A DNA stretch of 64,000 nucleotides, taken from positions 20,691 through 84,690 of the forward strand of contig JAQVNJ010000011.1 in NCBI GenBank assembly GCA_028703175.1. Reading direction: 5' to 3'. Origin of the DNA: JAAYCB01 sp012744395. Its GTDB lineage: Bacteria > Planctomycetota > Planctomycetia > Pirellulales > Thermoguttaceae. Under the pieces are notes generated by a model. That model made no database searches and was not told the DNA's origin. It saw only the letters and a program-made list of their open reading frames with translations. Positions within the stretch are counted from its first letter, which is position 1; each line of letters begins with the position of its first letter. Of the stretch, positions 18,887-26,648 are shown piece after piece. The position numbers and the translations under genes are program-made.

Positions 18887-18967
18887 AGCCGGCTCCCTTT
18901 GCTGAATCGCCACGGAAAATGTCGAGCTCAGGCAGCCATTGTAACAGCCCGAAACGAGCCGTGTCAC

Positions 18968-20533
18968 TCAGCCGGCCTTCTTCTGCTCTTCCGGCTTCGT
19001 CTCGGGCGCGGGGGGCTTGTCAGACGCGGCGGGCTTCTCGGCCGGAGCCGGCTTGGCGTCGGCGGGCTTGTCCTGCTGGGGCGCTTCCTTCTTCGCCTCC
19101 GCTGGTTTTTCTGCCGGTTTCTGCTCGGCGGGGGCTTTCTGCTCCGCGGCGGCCGGTTCGGCTTTCTTCTCCGAAGCGGGTTTTTCGGCCGGTTGCTGCG
19201 GGACTTCCTTTTTCGGCTCGGCCGGCTTCTGAGCTGGCGCTTCCTTCTTCTCGGGCACCGGTTTTTCCGCCGGTTTTTCCGCCGGTTTTTCCGCCGGTTT
19301 TTCCGCCGGTTTCTCGGTCGGCGGTTTTGGAGCGTCACCTTTCTTCGGCTCCGCGGGTTTCTTTTCCTCGACGGCGGGTTTCTTTTCTTCGGGCTTTGCC
19401 TCGGGTTTCGACTCGGGTTTCGGTTGGGGTTTCGCTTGGGGTTTTGGCTCGGGCTTTGCCTCGGGTTTCGGCTCTGGCTTCGGTTCGGGCTTTGCCTCCG
19501 GTTTTGGCTCCGGCTTTGGCGGGTAGACCGGGAAACGGCCGTCGGCGGCCAGGCCGCGGTCGATCAGCCAGATGTTGCGGAAGTGTACCGGGTTGCCATG
19601 GTCCTGAAAACGCATCGGCAAGAGGAGCGGCTCTTCGGGGTTGCCCGACCCTGTCTTGTCAGCAAGTTCCACGTTGTTGTGGACCTTCACGCCGTTGAGC
19701 CAGACGGTCACCCGGGCGTTGCGAATCTTGGCGCCGTCGGATGCCCAGCGGGGGGAGGTGAAAATGATGTCGTAGGTCTGCCATTTCAGCGGCGGCAGGC
19801 ACATGTTCAAGTCCGGCTTGCGGAAACGATAAAGGGCACCGCAACCGTCCAGCACCGGTTCCTCGCCAAATGAGTCGAGCACCTGCACCTCGTACCGGTT
19901 CTGGAGATAGACTCCGCTGTTCGCCCGGCCCTGACCTTTGGCGGCGGGCATGTAGGGCAGCAGAAACTCGAGGTGCAGGTTGAAGTCCTGAAACAGCGGC
20001 TTCACGTCGGCGCCCTGCATGAGCAGCCCGTCGGGCGTCATCGTGGCCTTGGTGAACTGGTCGGTGCTCGTGCCGTCGAAGAGGATCACCGCGTCCTTGG
20101 GCGGCTGGGCGCCCATCGTCGGGCTGACGCGCTCGACGCGCTCCAGTCGGCCGATCTGTTTACCGTGGCGATCGAGCACCAGGCAGTGGTCCGTCTCGAC
20201 GATGACGATCCATGGCCCACCGGACAGGACGAGGAAATCACCCGACCGCCGGCCGATAAAATTGACCGGCTGGCCCTTCAAGAGGCCTTCGCCGGGCAGT
20301 CCCCCTTCGTATTGGATCGCCTGGAAATTTCCCCCTCCGGTTGGGCGGACTTGCAGCGCCAGCGGCTGGTATTTGTTCGGCTCCAGCGAGATCGGGCCGC
20401 GAAACTCGCCCAGTAACGGGTAATCGTCGTCCGCTGCGCCCTCCTGCGCAGCCGCCTGCCCGGCCGCCGCGATCAGTCCGATCGCCAGAACCACGAATAG
20501 AAAACCACCCAAATCGCAGAATGTGCGTCGCAT
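18968..20533 (-). CDS. Secreted DUF1080 protein with Lys/Pro/Glu/Ala repeat tail
   Basis: A 521-residue protein. A signal peptide covers about residues 1-30. The DUF1080 domain (3-keto-disaccharide hydrolase-like, concanavalin-type fold) follows, with the hallmark VILFDGTSTDQF near residue 145, SGVYLQNRYEVQVLDSFG and HFRNIWLIDRG near its end. From about residue 337 the chain is a low-complexity tail of some 185 residues in KPEPKPEA- and EKPAEKPA-like units, probably a disordered wall- or surface-linked spacer. The ATG at 20531-20533 precedes the signal peptide. The tail is about as long as the whole glycan domain, unlike the compact DUF1080 protein at 29.3 kb. Confidence 0.85.
   Translation of the reverse strand: MRRTFCDLGGFLFVVLAIGLIAAAGQAAAQEGAADDDYPLLGEFRGPISLEPNKYQPLALQVRPTGGGNFQAIQYEGGLPGEGLLKGQPVNFIGRRSGDFLVLSGGPWIVIVETDHCLVLDRHGKQIGRLERVERVSPTMGAQPPKDAVILFDGTSTDQFTKATMTPDGLLMQGADVKPLFQDFNLHLEFLLPYMPAAKGQGRANSGVYLQNRYEVQVLDSFGEEPVLDGCGALYRFRKPDLNMCLPPLKWQTYDIIFTSPRWASDGAKIRNARVTVWLNGVKVHNNVELADKTGSGNPEEPLLLPMRFQDHGNPVHFRNIWLIDRGLAADGRFPVYPPKPEPKPEAKPEPKPEPKPEAKPEPKPQAKPQPKPESKPEAKPEEKKPAVEEKKPAEPKKGDAPKPPTEKPAEKPAEKPAEKPAEKPVPEKKEAPAQKPAEPKKEVPQQPAEKPASEKKAEPAAAEQKAPAEQKPAEKPAEAKKEAPQQDKPADAKPAPAEKPAASDKPPAPETKPEEQKKAG
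19261..19308 (-). repeat. In-frame 12-base minisatellite coding KPAE units
   Basis: Four perfect copies of GTTTTTCCGCCG (plus-strand sense), coding for K-P-A-E on the minus strand, within the tail of the DUF1080 protein. Copy number changes would alter tail length in steps of four residues. Confidence 0.9.
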
Positions 20534-20675
20534 GCGGATCCTCTCTGGTCGCGAAAGGGGAGCCAGGCGCCTAAGCCGGCGAAGGGGCGCAAAGCCACCG
20601 TAACCCAAAGACTCCATTTTGTCTTCCCGGCCCGCCAATTTCAACGATTCGCCCGGAGGAACCTGATCTGTGCAT

Positions 20676-21002
20676 TCACCGCCCGTCTCCGTAGTGAATC
20701 GCCAGCCAGATCGTCGGCTCATTCGGCGCCGTCCACTCGACCCGATGCTTCTTCCGCGCCGGGATGTTCACGCAGTCGCCCGGCCTCAATTCGATCTGCC
20801 GATCCTCAAAGCGGAGCCTGGCTTCCCCCTTCAGAACCACGACCCATTCGTGCTGGTCCTGGTTGTACCAGAAGCCTGCCGGAGAGGCGTGGCCGTGCGA
20901 GATGATCCGCTCGACCCGGACCTCGGCGGTCTCAAGCAGGGTTGTGAAGAGCTCGTCCGGCAGATGGCTGGGCAGATTGGCGAAGAGGTTGGTCGGAGTC
21001 AT
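20676..21002 (-). CDS. Cupin domain protein
   Basis: A 108-residue single-domain cupin. The first motif region reads ISHGHASPAGFWYNQDQHEWVVVLKG and the second ELRPGDCVNIPARKKHRVEW, with His, His, Glu and His candidates for the metal site, though the first motif is spaced unusually. A small-molecule dioxygenase or isomerase role is possible; this small type is otherwise uncharacterised. The ATG at 21000-21002 is well placed. It is divergent from trxB. Confidence 0.8.
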   Translation of the reverse strand: MTPTNLFANLPSHLPDELFTTLLETAEVRVERIISHGHASPAGFWYNQDQHEWVVVLKGEARLRFEDRQIELRPGDCVNIPARKKHRVEWTAPNEPTIWLAIHYGDGR

Positions 21003-21194
21003 CGTTCACTCGATGGGGAAACGGAGTTAGCACCCCACCGGTGGGGGCATAACAGGGGGGGCAAGAGGCCAGTCGCGAAAAATCGTCGCCGTCAGCGCGG
21101 CGGCGCATCCAACTGGGCAAGGCCGGAGTCGGGAATTGCCAATAGGCCCCTTGGGGGGGGGGGTCCGGCACTACCGACCCCTTGCTGACACTTC

Positions 21195-21200
21195 TATAAT
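21195..21200 (+). promoter_or_regulatory. Candidate -10 box upstream of trxB
   Basis: TATAAT lies 45 bases before the trxB GTG start. No strong -35 hexamer is seen at the expected spacing, so this is a weak call. Confidence 0.4.
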
Positions 21201-21245
21201 ACCCGCACTGAACCCATCCAATCGACGATCCATGGAGACTAGCAC

Positions 21246-22298
21246 GTGGCGGAACCGGAAAAAGTCATCATCATCGGCAGCGGCCCGGCGGGTTGGACCG
21301 CCGCGATCTACGCTGCTCGGGCGGAGCTGAAGCCGCTGGTCTTCGAGGGGGCCGTGACCGAAGAGAATCGCCTCGCCGGGACCCTGCCGCTCGGGCAGTT
21401 GGCGCTTACCACCGAGGTCGAGAACTACCCCGGCTTCCCCAAGGGCAACCTCGAGGGCTATCTCGACGACGCGATCGACAAGCAGCGGCGGATGATCATG
21501 GCGCCCCATCAGAAGCAGGGCGTCAGCGGGCCGGAACTGATGGAACTGATCCGCCGGCAGGCGCTCAACTTCGGCGCCCGCGTGATCACCGAGGACATTG
21601 TCGACGTCGATTTTCAGACGCACCCCTTCCGCCTCACCGATTCCGGCGGTGCGAACCACGAGGCGTTGGCGGTCATCGTAGCCACCGGCGCTCGGGCCAA
21701 CTACCTCGGCCTCGCCTCGGAAGAGAAGTTCAAAAATCGCGGCGTCAGCGCCTGCGCCGTCTGCGACGGCGCCTTGCCCCGGTTCCGCAACAAGCCCCTG
21801 GTCGTCGTCGGCGGCGGCGACTCGGCCGTCGAAGAGGCCGATTACCTGGGCAAGTACGCCAGCACGGTCTACATGGTCCACCGCCGCGATGAACTGCGGG
21901 CATCGAAGATCATGGCGCAGCGCGCGCTGGACAATCCCAAGATCAAGATCCTCTGGAACCGCGTCCTCGACGAGGTGCTCGGAGACGACGAACAGGGAGT
22001 GACCGGCGCCCGGCTCAAGAGCACGGCCGGCGAGGAGGACCTGGAGGTGGAGGCCTCGGGCGTTTTCCTCGCGATCGGCCACACGCCAAACACGGCTTTC
22101 CTCAACGGCAAGCTGGAAATGACCGAGAAGAAGTACCTCGTCTGGACCGCGCCGCCTCGCACGTCGACGAGCGTTGAGGGCGTGTTCGCCGCCGGCGACG
22201 TGGCCGACGACTATTACCGGCAGGCGATCACGGCCGCCGGTTCCGGCTGCATGGCCGCCCTCGACGCCGAACGCTGGCTGGCAACGAAGGGTTTTTGA
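21246..22298 (+). CDS. trxB: Thioredoxin reductase
   Basis: A 350-residue flavoprotein that passes electrons from NADPH to thioredoxin. FAD-binding GSGPAG is at 11-16, the redox-active CAVC at 170-173, NADPH-binding GGGDSA at 189-194, and the second FAD motif GDVAD at about 317-321. Between ENYPGFP (59-65) and GPELME (95-100) is an insert of about 25 residues (NLEGYLDDAIDKQRRMIMAP) compared with the classic enzyme. The start is GTG at 21246, with GGAG eight bases upstream; an ATG at 21232 is out of frame. It is divergent from the cupin gene. Confidence 0.93.
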   Translation: MAEPEKVIIIGSGPAGWTAAIYAARAELKPLVFEGAVTEENRLAGTLPLGQLALTTEVENYPGFPKGNLEGYLDDAIDKQRRMIMAPHQKQGVSGPELMELIRRQALNFGARVITEDIVDVDFQTHPFRLTDSGGANHEALAVIVATGARANYLGLASEEKFKNRGVSACAVCDGALPRFRNKPLVVVGGGDSAVEEADYLGKYASTVYMVHRRDELRASKIMAQRALDNPKIKILWNRVLDEVLGDDEQGVTGARLKSTAGEEDLEVEASGVFLAIGHTPNTAFLNGKLEMTEKKYLVWTAPPRTSTSVEGVFAAGDVADDYYRQAITAAGSGCMAALDAERWLATKGF

Positions 22299-22305
22299 CA
22301 GTCTG

Positions 22306-22410
22306 GATTTCGCCCCGCAGGGGCAGCCACAAATCAGCCCAGGGCAGAGCGCAGCGCCGCCCTGGGTTCGGGCAGTTTGGGAAGTGACGAACGGCGCAAG
22401 CCCTGAAAGG
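22306..22410. repeat. Dispersed intergenic repeat, module A
   Basis: A stretch beginning with GATTTCGCCCCGCAGGGGCA and continuing through a CAGCCCAGGGCAGAGCGC block and a GGGTTCGGG block. It recurs with few changes at 23622-23719, on either side of the TIM-barrel gene. It ends in CCCTGAAAGGGC, resembling the inverted CCCTTTCAGGGC at 62.7 kb. Confidence 0.85.
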
Positions 22411-22592
22411 GCGAGACAGGACTCGGAGACCTCCCCCTCCGCCGCCCATCGGGGCGCGCCAAGCTGGAGTCCGGCAGCCTGGTGGAGTATCCTTGCTATT
22501 GTCCGCGTCGTGTCGGCCTCCATCGCCGGCTGGCAAGGCGCCAATCCAAGCACACGCAAACCACCATCGTTTTTCGCGGAGGACAACACACC

Positions 22593-23543
22593 ATGTCTCG
22601 CCCAAATCGACGCGACTTCTTGAAGAGTGCGACCGGCGCCAGTGCGGCCCTTGCTTGCTCCGGCCTGATCCGTGACGGGCGTCTTCTCGGCGCCGAGGCC
22701 AAGCCGGGCTTCGAAGACCAGTTCTGCATCTGCAACGAGACGTTTGTCGACTGGCCCCCGCGCAAGGTGGCCCGGTTTGCCGCCGAATGTGGCTACAAAG
22801 CCATCGAGATCGCCCCCTTCACCATCTCCCAGCTCGTCACCGACGTGCCCAAGGGCCGTCGAGAAGAACTCCGCCGGATTAACGAAGACGCCGGGCTGAA
22901 GGTCGCCGGCCTCCACTGGATCCTCTCCAAGACCGAGGGCTTCCACCTGACGAGCCCCGACAAGGAAGTCCGCAAGGCCACGGCCCGGTATCTGTGCGAT
23001 CTGGCCCAGTTCTGCGCCGACCTGGGAGGCACGATCATGGTCTTCGGTTCGCCCCAGCAGCGCAAGCTGCTCGAAGGCGTGACGGTCGACCAGGGGATGA
23101 CGTGGGCCGCCGAGGTGCTCAAGCAGGCGATGCCGGCCATGGAGAAGCACGGCGTGACCCTCGCCATGGAGCCGCTCGGGCCGAATGAGACGAATTTCCT
23201 CTGCTTCGCGGCCGACGCCGTCGCCCTGGCCGAGATGGTCGACTCGCCCCACTGCAAGATCATCCTCGATTGCAAGGCGATGGTCACCGAGTCCAAGCCG
23301 ATCCCCGAGTTGATCCACGAGTTCAAGGACTGGGTCGCTCACTTCCACGCCAACGACGCGAACCGGCGAGGCCCCGGCATGGGCGACCTCGACTTCGTTC
23401 CGATCTTCAAGGCGCTGCACGAGATCGACTACAAAGGCTGGATCTCCGTCGAGGTCTTCGACTACACGCCCGGTCCCGAGGCCCTGGCCCGGGAGAGCAT
23501 CAACTACCTGCGCAAGGTCGAGGCACAACTCGCCGCAGGATGA
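22593..23543 (+). CDS. Sugar phosphate isomerase/epimerase family protein with Tat signal
   Basis: A 316-residue TIM-barrel protein of the xylose-isomerase-like superfamily. The twin-arginine leader (NRRDFLKSATGASAALA, residues 5-21) predicts Tat export. Metal-site blocks include LAMEPLGPNETNF, IILDCKAMVTESK, VAHFHANDANRRGPG and WISVEVFDYTPGP. Substrate unknown; planctomycetes carry many copies. The ATG at 22593 follows GGAGGAC, nine bases upstream. Copies of one intergenic repeat flank it on both sides (22306-22410 and 23586-23719). Confidence 0.88.
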   Translation: MSRPNRRDFLKSATGASAALACSGLIRDGRLLGAEAKPGFEDQFCICNETFVDWPPRKVARFAAECGYKAIEIAPFTISQLVTDVPKGRREELRRINEDAGLKVAGLHWILSKTEGFHLTSPDKEVRKATARYLCDLAQFCADLGGTIMVFGSPQQRKLLEGVTVDQGMTWAAEVLKQAMPAMEKHGVTLAMEPLGPNETNFLCFAADAVALAEMVDSPHCKIILDCKAMVTESKPIPELIHEFKDWVAHFHANDANRRGPGMGDLDFVPIFKALHEIDYKGWISVEVFDYTPGPEALARESINYLRKVEAQLAAG

Positions 23544-23585
23544 ACGCGCCGTCGACCGCTTGCCCGTGCGAAAGGACAACTTCTC

Positions 23586-23777
23586 CCTGGGGTTCGGGAA
23601 GCCACGGACGGTGCAAGCGTGCGGATTTCGCCCCGCAGGGGCAGCCAGAAATCAGCCCAGGGCAGAGCGCGGCGGCGACAGCCGCGCTCGCGCCCTGGCT
23701 GGGTTCGGGAAGCGACGGGCTTCACAGATTCTCTTATTGACCCTCTTCAAACCCAACCCACGCGCGAAGAAGCGGAC
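23586..23777. repeat. Dispersed intergenic repeats, modules A and B
   Basis: Module A returns at 23622-23719 with a partial copy just before it (GGGTTCGGGAAG ... GGTGCAAG). Module B (TTCACAGATTCTC ... CTTCAAACCCAACC ... CGCGCGA) follows at 23721-23777 and recurs at 62473-62530. The region separates the TIM-barrel gene from the aminotransferase gene. Confidence 0.85.
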
Positions 23778-23899
23778 CGGCACCCGTTCCGGCGTCTGCT
23801 TTCCTCTTGACGCAAATCGCCGAACTCCTTACCGTTCCTGCCAGCCAATGGCTGATCGCTGGCCAGAACGACTCTTCTTCGACATGGAAGGCTGCCCCG

Positions 23900-25135
23900 A
23901 TGAACCGATCCGTTGACGATCAGGCTGCCAGGACCCCCACGGTTGCCGGCGTTCCCCTGTTGGACCTCGCCCGCCAACATGGTCCGCTCCAAGAGCAATT
24001 CGCGGCAGCGCTCGCCAAGGTCTGCCAGTCGGGCTGGTTCTGCCTGGGGCCGGAAGTCAAGCAGTTGGAGGAGAGTCTCGCCCGCTATTGCGGGGTGAAG
24101 CACGCGATCGGCTGCGCCTCCGGCAGCGATGCCCTGCTGTTGGCCCTGATGGCACTGGAGGTTGGCCCGGGCGACGAAGTCATCGTCCCCAGTTTCACCT
24201 TTTTCGCCACAGCCAGCGCCGTCGCCCGATTGGGGGCCGTCGCCGTCTTCGCCGACATCGATCCGGCGACCTTCAACATCGATCCGGCGTCCGTCCATCG
24301 CCTGCTGAGCGCCAAGACCCGGGCAATCATCCCCGTGCACCTTTACGGCCAGTCTGCCGAGATGGATGCCCTGCTGGAGGTCTCGCGGGCGTCCGGCGTG
24401 CCGCTGGTCGAGGACGCCGCCCAGGCGATCGGCGCCGAATTCGACGGCCGCCGGGCGGGCTCGATGGGCCGAATCGGCTGCTTCAGCTTCTACCCGACCA
24501 AGAACCTCGGCGGGGCCGGCGACGGCGGCATGGTCACCACCGGCGACGACAAGCTGGCCGAAAAACTCCGCCTGCTGCGCGTCCACGGCATGGAGCCGCG
24601 CTACTATCACGGCCTCGTCGGCGTCAACAGCCGCCTCGATGCCTTCCAGGCGGCAATCCTCAACGTCAAGCTCCCCCGCCTCGACCGCTGGACGGAGATG
24701 CGGACCGAAACGGCCGACCGCTACACGTCCCTCTTCCACGAGGCGGGGCTCGACCGGCTCGTCACTCTCCCACGGGCGATGCCCCACCGCCGCCACGTCT
24801 GGAACCAGTACGTCGTGCGGATTCCCGACGGGCGACGCGACCAGCTTCGCTCCTTCCTGGCCGAGGCGAAGATCGGCTCGGAAATCTATTACCCCCTTGG
24901 GCTACACGAGCAGCAGTGCTTCCTCCATCTCGGCTACCGCCGCGGCGACCTTCCGGAAACGGATCGAGCGACCGCCGAGGTGCTCGCCCTGCCGATCTAT
25001 CCCGGCTTGACGGCCGAAGAGCAAGCGGCCGTCGTCGCCCGCGTCGCCCAGTTCTATGCCGGCCCGGCCAAGGGCCACAAGCTCGCCGGCCCGAACTATC
25101 TCAAGCACCGCTCGCTATCGCCGAAAAACGCGTAG
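23900..25135 (+). CDS. DegT/DnrJ/EryC1/StrS family aminotransferase
   Basis: A 411-residue PLP enzyme that transaminates keto-sugars bound to nucleotides, used in making cell-surface amino sugars. The internal-aldimine lysine is K201 in CFSFYPTKNLGGAGDGG, preceded by VEDAAQAIGAEFDGR at about 170-184 and SGSDALLLAL near 74-83. Overlapping longer frames exist, but the ATG at 23900 gives a standard N-terminus. No other sugar biosynthesis or glycosyltransferase gene is adjacent, so the sugar is unknown. Confidence 0.9.
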   Translation: MNRSVDDQAARTPTVAGVPLLDLARQHGPLQEQFAAALAKVCQSGWFCLGPEVKQLEESLARYCGVKHAIGCASGSDALLLALMALEVGPGDEVIVPSFTFFATASAVARLGAVAVFADIDPATFNIDPASVHRLLSAKTRAIIPVHLYGQSAEMDALLEVSRASGVPLVEDAAQAIGAEFDGRRAGSMGRIGCFSFYPTKNLGGAGDGGMVTTGDDKLAEKLRLLRVHGMEPRYYHGLVGVNSRLDAFQAAILNVKLPRLDRWTEMRTETADRYTSLFHEAGLDRLVTLPRAMPHRRHVWNQYVVRIPDGRRDQLRSFLAEAKIGSEIYYPLGLHEQQCFLHLGYRRGDLPETDRATAEVLALPIYPGLTAEEQAAVVARVAQFYAGPAKGHKLAGPNYLKHRSLSPKNA

Positions 25136-25262
25136 ACCGGCCTCCGCCGAAACCCAAGAGGCCAAGGGCCGAAATCAACGCGATCGGCCGCGCACCAGCG
25201 CGCCCCCCGCTCTCCGGAGAGGGGGGAAGCCTGCCGGACTCCGCGACCCCCCTAGAAATATC

Positions 25263-25302
25263 AAAAGGTGCCACCCACAAGTAAAAAAGGTGCCACCCAC
25301 AA
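25263..25302. repeat. Direct repeat AAAAGGTGCCACCCACAA
   Basis: Two exact 18-base copies (25263-25280 and 25285-25302) with four bases between, at the left edge of the accessory island and just downstream of the aminotransferase gene. Confidence 0.88.
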
Positions 25303-25428
25303 AGTTGGCGATCCAAAGGCAGCCCCGCGCAATCTGGCTGACAGTCCTTGAATGGATGATAAGTGGCCCCTTTTGAGAAGGCCGAAGTCGTTGTCGATAA
25401 ATAGTGTATCAGTCGTTCCAAGTTGACA

Positions 25429-25749
25429 TTATGGCGGTTGAGCGACGCAAGGTGTTGAGCCATCGTGAAATTGGGCAACGATTTCGCGGACGATCCAGTC
25501 GAGCATGCGCTTGAATCGCAACAGTCTCAGGTGCAAGGTCATCCTGTCGCCTGATCCTTCGGCGAGGCGCATGTGGTGAATCCATACCCAGAGGTTTCGC
25601 AGAATCAAGGCGACGGCCAGAAAGAACAGCCGCAGCCGAGGATTTCGTGTGCAGGTGTAGATTCGCGCCTGTCGCATTTGGCGGAAGCGGGTCTCGATGC
25701 CGAATCGCCGACGGTACAGTTCGCGGATTTCGGCCGGAGAACCATGCAC
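25429..25749 (-). pseudogene. C-terminal remnant of a DDE transposase (IS4-like)
   Basis: About 106 residues. The segment IRELYRRRFGIETRFRQMRQ has the Y-(2)R-(3)E spacing of the third catalytic block of IS4-superfamily DDE transposases, followed by LRLFFLAVALILRNLWVWIHH, as in many such enzymes. Nothing upstream (25750-25830) continues the family: the frame gives an unrelated sequence, so the N-terminal two thirds and the first two catalytic aspartates are gone. I saw no terminal inverted repeats. It marks the island edge next to the direct repeat at 25263. Confidence 0.75.
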
Positions 25750-25915
25750 GCGCCACGCGGCGAGCTACCCGAGGGAACACTTGTCCACTTGGGCCGCCGA
25801 AGGACTCTTCAGCCAACTGCGTGAGCCATATCATTCACTTGACAGCAACTGCCAGAGACTGATAATAGCAGCTACGTTTTCCCGAAAGTCGGGCTGCGAG
25901 CCCAAGGACTACAAC

Positions 25916-26125
25916 ATGCCAGCCGAACCCGGCAGCAGCGTGCTCACCATCAATGAGTTGGCTGAGTACCTGAAAATCTCAAAATCGACGCTCTACAAGC
26001 TAGCACAGGAGGGCAGCATCCCTGGCCAAAAGGTCGGCAAGCATTGGCGATTCCACAAGGACCACGTCGACGAGTGGCTTCGCCAGCGAGGCCCAACGGC
26101 ACGACTGCCAAAATCCAATCTCTAG
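25916..26125 (+). CDS. Excisionase-family helix-turn-helix protein
   Basis: A 69-residue single-domain DNA-binding protein. TINELAEYLKISKSTLYKLAQEGSIPGQKVGKHWRFHKDHVDEWL is the MerR-like excisionase HTH with wing. In other genomes such genes accompany integrases or act as small regulators of mobile elements; no integrase is visible here. The frame is open upstream to 25697, but the ATG at 25916 is the first that fits the family N-terminus. It lies between the transposase remnant and the truncated helicase, so it is probably part of the accessory island. Confidence 0.75.
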   Translation: MPAEPGSSVLTINELAEYLKISKSTLYKLAQEGSIPGQKVGKHWRFHKDHVDEWLRQRGPTARLPKSNL

Positions 26126-26200
26126 ACCTGACCATATCCCCTATTACTTTCCGGGACCGCAGCAGAAATCCGTCGTTCAACACCCCGTCGAAGTGACGCC

Positions 26201-26629
26201 ATGAAGCTCACGCCGTATCACGCGAAATACATCGCCCACGAATTGACGCGGCGTTGTGCATCCGACAGCGTCGAACGGCTGACGGCGGTTCTCTCCGACG
26301 CCCAGGTCGATCTCAACCCGCACCAAGTCGAAGCAGCCCTGTTTGCGTTTCGTAATCCACTCGCCCGGGGGGCGATTCTGGCCGACGAAGTGGGTTTGGG
26401 CAAGACCATCGAGGCGGGGCTCCTGATCGTCCAAAGTTGGGCCGAAGGACGCCGCTGTATCCTGGTGATCGTGCCGGCCAATCTGCGGAAGCAGTGGAGC
26501 CAGGAATTGGCTGACAAGTTCTTCTTGCCCTCGGCCATCCTGGAAGCCCGCACCTTCAACGAAGTCATCAAGGCCAATGCCGTGCAGACCTTCAGGACCA
26601 GGGGCGTCACGAGTTTCAAGACGGTCTAA
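26201..26629 (+). pseudogene. Truncated SNF2-type helicase (N-terminal piece)
   Basis: A 142-residue remnant. The N-terminus (MKLTPYHAKYIAHELTRR, DAQVDLNPHQVEAALFAFRN) and Walker A (ADEVGLGKTIEAG, residues 61-73) match large SNF2-related ATPases found with restriction systems, which exceed 900 residues. Identity ends near residue 126 (EVIKAN, about 26578). A short unrelated tail (AVQTFRTRGVTSFKTV) then leads to a stop. The DEAH box, all other helicase motifs and the C-terminal lobe are missing. The ATG at 26201 is natural for the family. It sits 19 bases upstream of the intact DUF262 gene. Confidence 0.75.
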
Positions 26630-26648
26630 TCCAGATCGGAGCATCTCC

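Noticed and set aside
18899..19873. Plus-strand frame rich in Phe, Leu, Arg and Gly
   Set aside because: Antisense read of the Lys/Pro/Glu tail of the DUF1080 protein; not a membrane protein.
25409..25834. Minus-strand frame of 141 codons overlapping the transposase remnant
   Set aside because: Out of frame with the recognisable transposase block and without family features.
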